A DNA stretch of 7,219 bases from positions 1 to 7,219 of the forward strand of contig MAXT01000028.1 of assembly GCA_001751225.1 (NCBI GenBank). The letters run 5' to 3'. Below are positions 1-6,665 of the stretch, in pieces (position 1 is the first letter of the stretch; every line of letters starts with the position of its first letter). Position numbers and translations under genes: made by a program. The DNA comes from Desulfuromonadales bacterium C00003107 (GTDB lineage Bacteria > Desulfobacterota > Desulfuromonadia > Desulfuromonadales > Syntrophotaleaceae). The notes under the pieces are model-generated. The model did not search any database and had not been told where the DNA came from. It saw nothing but the letters and a program-made list of their open reading frames with translations.

Positions 1-1040
1 GAATCGATAGCGCAAAAAGCCTGTACCACCTGCGGGTCGAAATAGCTGCCGCAGCCATCCATGATAATTTCTATTGCCTTCTGATGGGAGAAGGGTTCTT
101 TGTAAGGCCGTTTGGCCCTTAACGCTTCGTAGACATCGACCAGAGCCATAATGCGGGCACTGAGAGGGATTTTATCACCTGCAAGTCCACAGGGGTAGCC
201 CTGGCCATTCCACCGTTCGTGATGATATTTGGCGATATCGATACCCATTCGGATAAAATCGTTGTGCGGATATTTTGCGTAAACAAATTCCAGGGTGGCC
301 GCGCCAAGGCTGGCGTGGGTTTTCATGACTTCAAATTCTTCAGTAGTTAACTTTCCCGGCTTGAGCATGATGGCATCGTCGATACCGACCTTGCCAACAT
401 CATGTAGCGGGCTGGCCTGGTAGATAGTCTCGATAAAATCCACTGTAATCAAGTGCGCGTACACCGAATCGGCGGCTAGTTGTATTGCCAAGGCCCGGCA
501 CAGGTCCTGTACCCGCTCTAAGTGCAAGCCGGTATCGTCATCCCGCATATGGGACAGTTTGGCCAAGGCAAAAATCATCGCTCGTTGGGATCGACTGATT
601 TCCTCCAATTGATCGGCTACCTGTTGTTCCAGACAGACGTTGGCGGTCTCCAGTTGTTGCTGGGACCGACGGAGCAGGAGGTGGGTGTTGACGCGGGCAT
701 AGACCTCTTCGACCTGAAACGGTTTGGTGATGTAGTCGACCCCGCCGGCACGAAAGGCTTTGGTTTTGTCGAGGGTGTCATCCAGGGCGCTGATGAAAAT
801 GACGGGGATATCTTGCAGAGCCTGATCCGCTTTCAGTTGGGCACAGACTTCGTAGCCGTCCATCCCAGGCATGGTGATGTCGAGCAGGATCAGATCGGGT
901 TGTCTCTGACTGGCCGCTCGCAGGGCCAGGGTGCCGTGAGGAAAGGCACTTACCCGGTAGTCTGCCTTGATCAGCAGGTTGCTTAGCAGGTGCAGGTTCT
1001 CCGGTGTATCGTCAACGATCATGATATGAGGGGATTTCAT
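1..1040 (-). CDS. Response regulator, receiver plus HD-GYP c-di-GMP phosphodiesterase (3' end cut by window edge)
   Basis: The frame is open from the ATG at 1040 to the left edge (346 codons, no stop), so only a short C-terminal tail is probably missing. Residues 1-120 form a receiver: acidic pair D10/D11, phosphoacceptor D54 in LLDITMPGMDG, S84, and K106 in the TKPF motif. A helical linker (about 121-155) leads to an HD-GYP domain. The expected metal-binding and catalytic residues are present: H173/E175 region, H213-D214 with K217, H242, H273-H274, the GYP triplet at 281-283 and D302. Proteins of this family hydrolyse cyclic di-GMP in the cytoplasm, with activity set by phosphorylation of the receiver. 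With all ligands intact it should be active (inference). A GAGGAAG Shine-Dalgarno at 1044-1050 supports the start. It lies 42 nt after the hybrid kinase, its likely phosphodonor, in the same operon behind a c-di-GMP riboswitch. Confidence 0.95.
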   Translation of the reverse strand, partial: MKSPHIMIVDDTPENLHLLSNLLIKADYRVSAFPHGTLALRAASQRQPDLILLDITMPGMDGYEVCAQLKADQALQDIPVIFISALDDTLDKTKAFRAGGVDYITKPFQVEEVYARVNTHLLLRRSQQQLETANVCLEQQVADQLEEISRSQRAMIFALAKLSHMRDDDTGLHLERVQDLCRALAIQLAADSVYAHLITVDFIETIYQASPLHDVGKVGIDDAIMLKPGKLTTEEFEVMKTHASLGAATLEFVYAKYPHNDFIRMGIDIAKYHHERWNGQGYPCGLAGDKIPLSARIMALVDVYEALRAKRPYKEPFSHQKAIEIIMDGCGSYFDPQVVQAFCAID

Positions 1041-1082
1041 AGACTTCCTCGATTAGCCATTCTCTGAAAATTGTTTTTATGC

Positions 1083-4000
1083 TTACCCCAGAAGATTAAG
1101 CAGCTTTTCGTATTCATATCGATCAGCCAGTGTAGACAAATAGCCCCGCAGGGCACCGTCACTCGTACCCACCTCGTCCAATAACTCTGAAAAATGGATC
1201 ATATCGCCATGTTCCACGGCCTGCTTCAGTGCGATAAGGAGGTTTGCTGGTAAATTCTGCACAGCCTCTGGTTCTGGAGGGCTATCGCTAGATAAAGTTT
1301 TTTTGATCATTGTGGGGCTGTAGAGATAGTCAATGTTGCAAAGAGTCTTAAGTTTTGCGTAGAGCTCGGTTGTCTTAAAGGGTTTGGTGATAAAGTCATC
1401 CGCACCGGCTGTAATGGTTTGCCTTGAAAGGTCATCGCAAGCAAGCCCCCCTGCGGTGACAATAATGATTTTCATCTCTGAGTTATTTGGTAGCGATCGC
1501 AAACGACGGGTGGTTTGATAACCGTCTATTCCTGTCATTTGAACATCCATTAATACCAGATCAGGCTGCCAGCTTGAGACTCGCTCAATGGCCTCTTCGC
1601 CACTGGTGACTGCTTCCACCGTAAAACCAACCACACTCAGGGTTTGGCTGAGCATGTTGCGACTGCTGGTGTCATCTTCAACGATCAACGCTCGTACCGG
1701 CAGATATTGGGGGGCGATGGATTCAACCTGACACCGATTGCTGCTGGGTGCCAATTGTAGTTCATCGCCGGCACACTTTTGAGCGCTGAAGGTAAAGCGG
1801 AACTGACTGCCAGCACCCGCCGTACTTTCCTCTAAGAAGAGCTCTCCGCCGAGTTGCTCGGCAAAGGTACGACTGATCGACAATCCCAATCCTGATCCCT
1901 GACCGGAGTTCCGACCGCTGCTGGTCTGCTCAAACGCCTTGAATAATTTATCCTGTTCACTGAGGTCGATGCCGTTGCCACTGTCACTGACATCGACGGT
2001 GATAAGCCAATTTGTCTGGTCGGTAGTTGAACCGCTGGCCTGTAGGGAAATATGGCCCTGGTCGGTAAATTTGACTGCATTGGAGAGAAGATTGATTAAA
2101 ACCTGGCGCACCTTGGCTCGATCGGCATTCAAATAGCGCGGTAACTCTGGTGCCAGGGTCATGTCGAACTGCAAGGACTTTTGTTGGCAGGAAAGCTTAA
2201 ACATAGAAGCAAGGTCGGCCATTAACTGGCGGAAGTCTAAAGGTGCGTTCTGAATGGTGACATGCCCGGCTTCGATCCGCGAGAGTTCCAAAACATCGTT
2301 GATCAATTCCAGCAGATGGTCGCCGCTGCGATTGATGGTTTGAATCTGTTCTCTCTGGCTGGATCGTAAGTCAGAATCTTTTTGCAATAGCTGAGAATAG
2401 CCGAGAATGGCGTTAAGGGGGGTGCGAATCTCGTGGCTCATGCTGGCGAGAAAAGTGCTTTTGGCCCGGTTTGCTGACTCCGCTGCTTCGGCCAACTGTT
2501 CGGCCTGGGTGGTAGCCTCTTTAAGCTGAAGGTTGGCTTTGTGCAAGGACTCTTCCGCCGTCAGGCGGCTGCGAATGTCCATCATACACTCAACAAGTTT
2601 TTCCCGCCCCTGAATGGTGATCTTCCTCACTGTCTTTAACACCGGAATTTGAACACCGTCGTGCTGAATCAAGATTTTTTCAGAGCTGTCAACCGTCTGA
2701 TTCAGATCGAGAATCGGGCAGCTATCTTCCTGGGCAGGACAAAGGAAACTATGGCAGCGATTACCGACAATGTGTTCCTCGCTGGCCCCTATTATTTCGA
2801 CAGCGGCGGGGTTCACACTTTCGATGATACGGGTAGCAGCGTCAATAATAACCAGCGGCACAGGCAGGCTTTCAATCAGAGTCCGTTGGGTTTTTTCACT
2901 TTCCCGAAGTGTTTCCTCCATGCGCTTACGTTCGCTGATGTCTTCCTTAGTGGCAATGTAATGAGTGATGCAATTGTAGCTGTCACGAATGGGGGAAATG
3001 GCGTTGAGTTCCCAGTAAAGATCGCCATCTTTGCGGCGATTAAGAATTTCGCCTTTCCAGGTTCGTCCGGCGCTTATGGTTTGCCATAGTTTTTTATAAA
3101 GCCCATGGGGCATATGGCCGGACTTAAGTAGCCTTGAACTCTGTCCTATTACTTCCTTTTCGCCGTATCCGGTCATTTGCAGAAACCGTGGATTGGCGTA
3201 TTCGATGATCCCATCAAGGTCGGTGATAATAACAGCTGTTGGACTCTGTTCTACGGCTGTTGATAGCTTTCGGGAGATTTCTTCGCTCTGCTTGAGACGC
3301 TCGTCTGTGGCTTTGCGAGTCGTGATGTCATGAAATGCTGTTACCGCACCATGAAGTTGTCCATCGACCCAAATAGGCCGACTGGCCAATTCCACGGTTA
3401 GGATGGAACCGGAGCGGTGGCGGAAATTTTCCTCGCTTTGGTACTGTTGTCCCTGGCTGACTGCCAGGAAAAACGGACAGTCCTCTTTTTGAATAAAAGC
3501 GTTGTCGCTATGGGAGTGGAATAGGTCGTGGGCTGTTTCACCGAGCAGTTCTCGTTCACTAAATCCGAGAATTTTGCAGGCTGCCGGATTAATACGTTCG
3601 ATTCTGCCCCTACCATCAGTGACGTAAACCCCTTCGGCCAGGGCGTTGTTCATCGCCTGCAGGTTGTGTTTCTCGGTACTGAGCGCGACGGTCCAGCGAC
3701 GTAGCCGCAGCATCAGAATGGTAATCACCGCCAACACAAACAGCATTGTTGTCAGATAAACAACAAATTCATTGAAAAAGGCCGCAGAGATCGGGTCCTG
3801 AGCATAAGAGACGAGATAGCCGGCGACCTGTCCTTTAATATCTCGGATGGGTAGCATGGAGACGATGTGTGTGGAGCCGTCAACGGTGACATTGGTGGTC
3901 AGGGGGCGCCCTTGATTGAGTGCCGTCTGCACCTGCTGATTTTTGCGCAACTGGCGATTGATAGCGGTGGCACCGGCAGAGAGTTGCGGTGGGCTGTCAG

Positions 4001-4739
4001 GCAGAATGGCATTGGCGTCCTCAAGCAAATAGTCAGGATGGATGTCTGCCGGGCTGTACAACCATTGCTGCTCAGGAAAAATATAGGGTTGGGTCAGCTT
4101 GCGGTTGACCAGAAAGGTATATTCACGGTTGGGATCAAGCTTAGCCAGTGCATCGCGAATACCTTTAGCGGTAACACTGATTGCAGTACTGCCGAGATAA
4201 CGGTCTTGGGAGATTAAAGGAAAGACATAGCGGAAGCTGGAACGCAGTTTCCCGGTTTCGAAGCCATGTACAGGACGTTTTTCAGTATTGGCCAGACGGA
4301 CCGATTCCTGGAATTCAAGGAGGGGGTCACCATAGCGGTCGGGTTTATGGAAACGTAAAAAACTTGTACCGTCCGGTAGATAAAATTGTAATTGTAATGG
4401 AATTTCTGCTTTGAGAGTCTGATAGGCAGGAAAGAGTTGGCGGTACAGTCGGCCGCGCGCCAGGTCCTGTTCTGGGCCTTGGCTGGTAACGGCTGTTTCA
4501 AGCAGTTGCAAAATATCGGTGTGTTCAATGGAGCTAGAGTAGAAATTTTCAATGGCCAGATGGTACATCTGGAGGCTGGCTCGGTAGGCTGTATCGAGGG
4601 TATCTTGGTGTTCAGAAAAATGGCTGGTTTGTTTTTTTTGCATGTTCTTAAACAGAAACAGACCGAGACCGATAGACAACAACAGCATGGCGACGATAAG
4701 GCCATAGCGTGCTGCTAGATGTTTGAGTTGTTTTCCCAT
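1083..4739 (-). CDS. Membrane hybrid sensor histidine kinase (dCache-like, 3 PAS, HisKA, HATPase, receiver)
   Basis: A complete 1218-residue protein. TM1 is at about 10-30. A periplasmic region (31-320) contains an RFHKPDRYGDP-type segment near 129-139, as in double-Cache (dCache_3-like) sensors. TM2 is at about 322-345. PAS1 (about 360-476), PAS2 (about 490-604) and PAS3 (about 615-727) follow, then a coiled linker, HisKA with H769 in MSHEIRTPLN, and an HATPase domain (N-box N883/N887, G1 D919-x-G-x-G, G2 GSGLGL at 948-953). The C-terminal receiver (about 1015-1140) has D1022/D1023, phosphoacceptor D1065, T1095 and K1119. The last 60 residues are helical and HPt-like in shape but lack an HxxKG motif. 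All catalytic residues are present, so it should autophosphorylate on H769 and relay to D1065 and/or the HD-GYP regulator downstream. PAS3 carries C662, C667 and C674; PAS1 carries H404, H408, H410 and C421. These may bind metal or respond to redox (inference). The ATG directly follows the binding-protein stop; a weak AAGG lies 10 nt upstream. Confidence 0.96.
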   Translation of the reverse strand: MGKQLKHLAARYGLIVAMLLLSIGLGLFLFKNMQKKQTSHFSEHQDTLDTAYRASLQMYHLAIENFYSSSIEHTDILQLLETAVTSQGPEQDLARGRLYRQLFPAYQTLKAEIPLQLQFYLPDGTSFLRFHKPDRYGDPLLEFQESVRLANTEKRPVHGFETGKLRSSFRYVFPLISQDRYLGSTAISVTAKGIRDALAKLDPNREYTFLVNRKLTQPYIFPEQQWLYSPADIHPDYLLEDANAILPDSPPQLSAGATAINRQLRKNQQVQTALNQGRPLTTNVTVDGSTHIVSMLPIRDIKGQVAGYLVSYAQDPISAAFFNEFVVYLTTMLFVLAVITILMLRLRRWTVALSTEKHNLQAMNNALAEGVYVTDGRGRIERINPAACKILGFSERELLGETAHDLFHSHSDNAFIQKEDCPFFLAVSQGQQYQSEENFRHRSGSILTVELASRPIWVDGQLHGAVTAFHDITTRKATDERLKQSEEISRKLSTAVEQSPTAVIITDLDGIIEYANPRFLQMTGYGEKEVIGQSSRLLKSGHMPHGLYKKLWQTISAGRTWKGEILNRRKDGDLYWELNAISPIRDSYNCITHYIATKEDISERKRMEETLRESEKTQRTLIESLPVPLVIIDAATRIIESVNPAAVEIIGASEEHIVGNRCHSFLCPAQEDSCPILDLNQTVDSSEKILIQHDGVQIPVLKTVRKITIQGREKLVECMMDIRSRLTAEESLHKANLQLKEATTQAEQLAEAAESANRAKSTFLASMSHEIRTPLNAILGYSQLLQKDSDLRSSQREQIQTINRSGDHLLELINDVLELSRIEAGHVTIQNAPLDFRQLMADLASMFKLSCQQKSLQFDMTLAPELPRYLNADRAKVRQVLINLLSNAVKFTDQGHISLQASGSTTDQTNWLITVDVSDSGNGIDLSEQDKLFKAFEQTSSGRNSGQGSGLGLSISRTFAEQLGGELFLEESTAGAGSQFRFTFSAQKCAGDELQLAPSSNRCQVESIAPQYLPVRALIVEDDTSSRNMLSQTLSVVGFTVEAVTSGEEAIERVSSWQPDLVLMDVQMTGIDGYQTTRRLRSLPNNSEMKIIIVTAGGLACDDLSRQTITAGADDFITKPFKTTELYAKLKTLCNIDYLYSPTMIKKTLSSDSPPEPEAVQNLPANLLIALKQAVEHGDMIHFSELLDEVGTSDGALRGYLSTLADRYEYEKLLNLLG

Positions 4740-5591
4740 CTAGAAATTACCTTCATCGGGAATGGTGACACCCTCAAGCAGTTCGCGAATTACATCGTAA
4801 TTGGTATCGTCTGACGGGATCGCTCCGTAACGGATGTTGTCACCCCAGTCAGCAAGCATTTCTCTATGTTTTCCCTCCGAATCTATGGCAATGAGTGCGT
4901 GGCGAATCTGGTTCATTAGTTCTGGCTTGAGGGTTGCTTTGTTGCCTACCAGAGCAAAGGAGGGTAGAGGAGCCGTTTCTTCAATAACTTTCAGCCCGAG
5001 GTGCGCATATTTTTTACCGATAGATGTTTTTAGTACACCAGCATCGTACGGACCTTGCACGACAGCTAGAGCAACCGCATCATGCTTACCGAGGTATCTG
5101 TGGTTGTTAGATTCCATATTGCTACCGTGTTGGCGCAATAGACCGTTGGCCGAAAGATAACCGCAGGTAGACAAGGGTTGGGTCAATGCCAGCTTCTTGT
5201 CTAACAGATTTTCAAGGGGAAATGTTGAATCGGCAAAGACGACCAGGCCACAAGTATAGGTAGTCTGGCCGGAAGCTTCTTTGAAGTGAATCAAGGGCTC
5301 GGCTTGAGGATGGCTGGCACGAAGTTCAACGTAGGGTAGGGGCCTCAGGTAAGCCAAGTCGATATCACCGTTACGGAACTTTTCAAGAATATCGGCATAA
5401 CTGTCGGCGTAAACGTATTCAATGGAGATGCCGAGGTGTTGTTGCAGATAATCGGTCATGGGCCGAAACTGCTTAACCACAGTTTCACGGTCTTCCATAG
5501 GCAAGGGCGCAAAGCGCACTACCTCAAGGGCAAAGCTTGTACCTGTAAGGCACCAAACGCTCAATATCGTTAGCCAGATTGTGCGACGCAT
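4740..5591 (-). CDS. PhnD-like periplasmic substrate-binding protein, probable ligand sensor for the kinase
   Basis: A 283-residue protein. Residues 1-21 are a Sec signal peptide: MRR, a hydrophobic core, and an S-F-A cleavage site before L22-E23. C14 does not sit in a lipobox, so a soluble periplasmic protein is expected. The mature part resembles the PhnD/phosphonate-type periplasmic binding family (PF12974-like): RFAPLP near the mature N-terminus, a long helix, then GDIDLAYLRPLPYVEL at about 79-94, the usual ligand-cleft region. The ligand is unknown; family members bind phosphonates, oxyanions and other small molecules. No ABC permease or ATPase gene lies nearby. The next gene is a sensor kinase whose ATG abuts this stop in the same frame, so a sensory rather than uptake role is likely (inference). 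An upstream in-frame ATG at 5744 was rejected: that extension would run through the terminator hairpin and place the signal peptide internally. The 5591 start has a perfect AGGAGG. Confidence 0.92.
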   Translation of the reverse strand: MRRTIWLTILSVWCLTGTSFALEVVRFAPLPMEDRETVVKQFRPMTDYLQQHLGISIEYVYADSYADILEKFRNGDIDLAYLRPLPYVELRASHPQAEPLIHFKEASGQTTYTCGLVVFADSTFPLENLLDKKLALTQPLSTCGYLSANGLLRQHGSNMESNNHRYLGKHDAVALAVVQGPYDAGVLKTSIGKKYAHLGLKVIEETAPLPSFALVGNKATLKPELMNQIRHALIAIDSEGKHREMLADWGDNIRYGAIPSDDTNYDVIRELLEGVTIPDEGNF

Positions 5592-5599
5592 TGATATTG

Positions 5600-5605
5600 C
5601 CTCCT
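5600..5605 (-). promoter_or_regulatory. Ribosome binding site AGGAGG that fixes the binding-protein start
   Basis: AGGAGG on the minus strand lies 8 nt before the ATG at 5591. It selects this start, which opens directly on a signal peptide, over the upstream in-frame ATG at 5744. Confidence 0.85.
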
Positions 5606-5692
5606 GAACAGCATGCTTTTCAAAAGATCCGCAGGATGGAAATCTACTGCAACTGGTGACTCCTAATTTCTCTTTATTATTGTGCAAATTGC

Positions 5693-5729
5693 AAAAAAGC
5701 CCGTTTTTGCATATTCGCAAAACGGGCTT
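5693..5729 (-). terminator. Intrinsic terminator, expression platform of the GEMM-I riboswitch
   Basis: The minus strand forms a 13-bp stem: AAGCCCGTTTTGC (5729-5717), loop GAATAT (5716-5711), then GCAAAAACGGGCTT (5710-5697) with one bulged A. It runs into six T residues (5698-5693). It lies 36 nt after the aptamer and about 100 nt before the first start codon, the normal place for a transcription-attenuating riboswitch platform. The 5' arm AGCCCG (5728-5723) can alternatively pair with CGGGCT (5772-5767) in the aptamer. No other terminator is seen between the nif remnant and the operon, so it would also stop read-through from nif. On the plus strand the stem is followed by TTATTACC, a poor U-tract. 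Confidence 0.9.
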
Positions 5730-5761
5730 ATTACCAAGATTCAAACCGTATGGTTTTCTCT

Positions 5762-5838
5762 TTAGTAGCCCGGCTATCCCCGAAGGACCCGCAGCTTTGC
5801 GTCACTGGATTGCTCCAGTTTTGCCACCGAACAGACAC
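5762..5838 (-). promoter_or_regulatory. GEMM-I (cyclic di-GMP class I) riboswitch aptamer
   Basis: Read on the minus strand, the hallmark parts occur in order. GGCAAA (5825-5820) is followed by a 6-bp stem ACTGGA/TCCAGT capped by a GCAA GNRA tetraloop (5814-5811). Next come the near-invariant GACGCAAAGC (5803-5794), then GGGTCC-TTCG-GGGAT, and the terminal ATAGCCGGGCTACT (5777-5764), whose TAGC/GCTA arms pair. These match the known class I c-di-GMP aptamer (GEMM-I family). The base aligned with Vc2 position 20 is G (GTGGCAAA), where cyclic AMP-GMP-sensing variants from Geobacter carry A; this predicts c-di-GMP as ligand. It sits in the 5' leader of an operon ending in an HD-GYP phosphodiesterase and just upstream of an intrinsic terminator. 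Outer boundaries are approximate. Confidence 0.93.
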
Positions 5839-5851
5839 AAACTGTTGCAAT

Positions 5852-5880
5852 ATGTTGCTAAAGTTTCAGAGTAAAGTCAA
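5852..5880 (-). promoter_or_regulatory. Candidate sigma-70-type promoter for the riboswitch-led operon
   Basis: TTGACT (5880-5875) lies 17 bp from CAACAT (5857-5852), a good -35 box with a weak -10 box (3 of 6). Transcription would start near 5845, about ten bases before the aptamer, which is the expected geometry. The weak -10 makes this tentative. No sigma-54 (GG-N10-GC) promoter was recognised here. Confidence 0.35.
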
Positions 5881-6286
5881 TCTTAATCCTTTCGCGCCGT
5901 TAACGAGATGCTTATCGAAAGCACGTTTGTTGTAGAGGAGGTAGGGCGAATATGTCGCTGAGAAAAGCTGAGCACAGAACGGGAAAACAGCGGAAGGACA
6001 GGCAAGTTTTTTGCGTGCGATTAACTTTTGGTCCAAGGGTTTCCTTCGAGGCTTCATGTGAACCAGCTTGTTTGGCCAGACTATAAGTCGCTGTGCTGCC
6101 GTCCGCATGTGTTCGGCAGCGTTGGAGACCTCGCACAGGTAATAGGCCCCCCCTTCATAGAGAAGATCATTTTTTAGCTGGTTGCCGACTACCTCCTCGT
6201 TGGGGTACCCGCGCAACACCAGGCCTTTATTGTGGCGATGCGCCAAGGCTTCGGCGTGATAATTTCCAACGATCAGATCGTAGTCA

Positions 6287-6295
6287 CCCCCCCCC
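6287..6295 (-). repeat. Homopolymer G9 (minus strand) at the second nif frameshift
   Basis: Nine consecutive C on the plus strand (G on the minus strand). In the upstream frame the tract leads after Val-Thr-Thr-Ile to TGA. With ten or seven G the NifN frame continues as Gly-Asp-Tyr-Asp-Leu-Ile-Val-Gly-Asn. The tract is long enough to slip in vivo, and also to be miscalled in sequencing. Confidence 0.85.
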
Positions 6296-6532
6296 TTAAA
6301 TTTTCGGTATCCTCCAGGTCGCCAACTAGCACCCGGTCGGCAGGAATGTTGTCGAGCTGAGGCGAATCAACGGTGGATAGGGCCAGGGTCACTTTTCCGC
6401 CGGCTTCGGCAAGTTGCTGACCGGTGCCTGCCAGAAAATCGGGTTCACCGACTAATAGAATGCGCGTTTGACCGAGGGAAAAATGACTGTCGAGCATGGC
6501 GCCCTGCAGACGTTTACGCCAGCGAATAACGC

Positions 6533-6541
6533 TGGGAGGGG
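6533..6541 (-). other. First nif frameshift site (one base missing in a C-rich run)
   Basis: On the minus strand the run reads CCCCTCCCA. The upstream frame gives Asp-Glu-Pro-Leu-Pro and then nonsense unlike NifN. The frame that would follow one extra C gives Ser-Val-Ile-Arg-Trp-Arg-Lys-Arg-Leu-Gln-Gly-Ala-Met-Leu-Asp, the conserved NifN segment. A single-base loss in the CCC run is the simplest explanation. Confidence 0.8.
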
Positions 6542-6619
6542 CTCGTCCAGTCCGCTGGCGTCGAGAAGCGCGGCCACTAGTTGGTCGGTGGCCTTCAGGC
6601 CCTGTAAGTGCGGGAAGGA

Positions 6620-6665
6620 CCGGTGCCGAATTTCGGAATTCTTTTTCACCAGCGCTTCGGCGATG
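6620..6665 (-). other. NifE-to-NifN deletion junction
   Basis: Upstream of about 6665 the protein matches NifE (SFYGKQDTSASILAI). Downstream of about 6620 it matches NifN (the RHRSFPHLQGLKATD region). The intervening AEALVKKNSEI could belong to either paralogue, so the exact breakpoint cannot be set. An 11-bp imperfect palindrome, CCGAATTTCGG, lies at 6626-6636 beside the junction. Relative to canonical nifE-nifN, roughly 1.3 kb would be missing (estimate from family lengths). Confidence 0.7.

Noticed and set aside
522..986. 154-codon plus-strand open frame
   Set aside because: It is antisense to the conserved receiver/HD-GYP coding sequence, with no ribosome site or recognisable protein.
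2649..3089. 146-codon plus-strand open frame
   Set aside because: It is antisense to PAS2/PAS3 of the kinase; no domain is recognisable, so it is a shadow frame.
4214..4705. 163-codon minus-strand open frame overlapping the kinase sensor region
   Set aside because: It is an out-of-frame shadow of the kinase, low in complexity at its start and without family resemblance.
4740..4742. TAG read as pyrrolysine to give a real fusion protein
   Set aside because: The kinase has its own ATG and a normal N-terminal membrane segment, and no pyl genes or insertion element are visible; kept only as a test under the TAG-ATG finding.
5592..5744. 51-codon N-terminal extension of the binding protein from an upstream in-frame ATG
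   Set aside because: It would be translated through the terminator hairpin, buries the signal peptide and lacks a good ribosome site, whereas the ATG at 5591 has AGGAGG and starts the signal peptide.
5866..6054. Short basic protein starting MKPRRKP as a separate gene
   Set aside because: There is no Shine-Dalgarno before its ATG and no recognisable family; it is simply the tail of the frame read beyond the end of NifN similarity.
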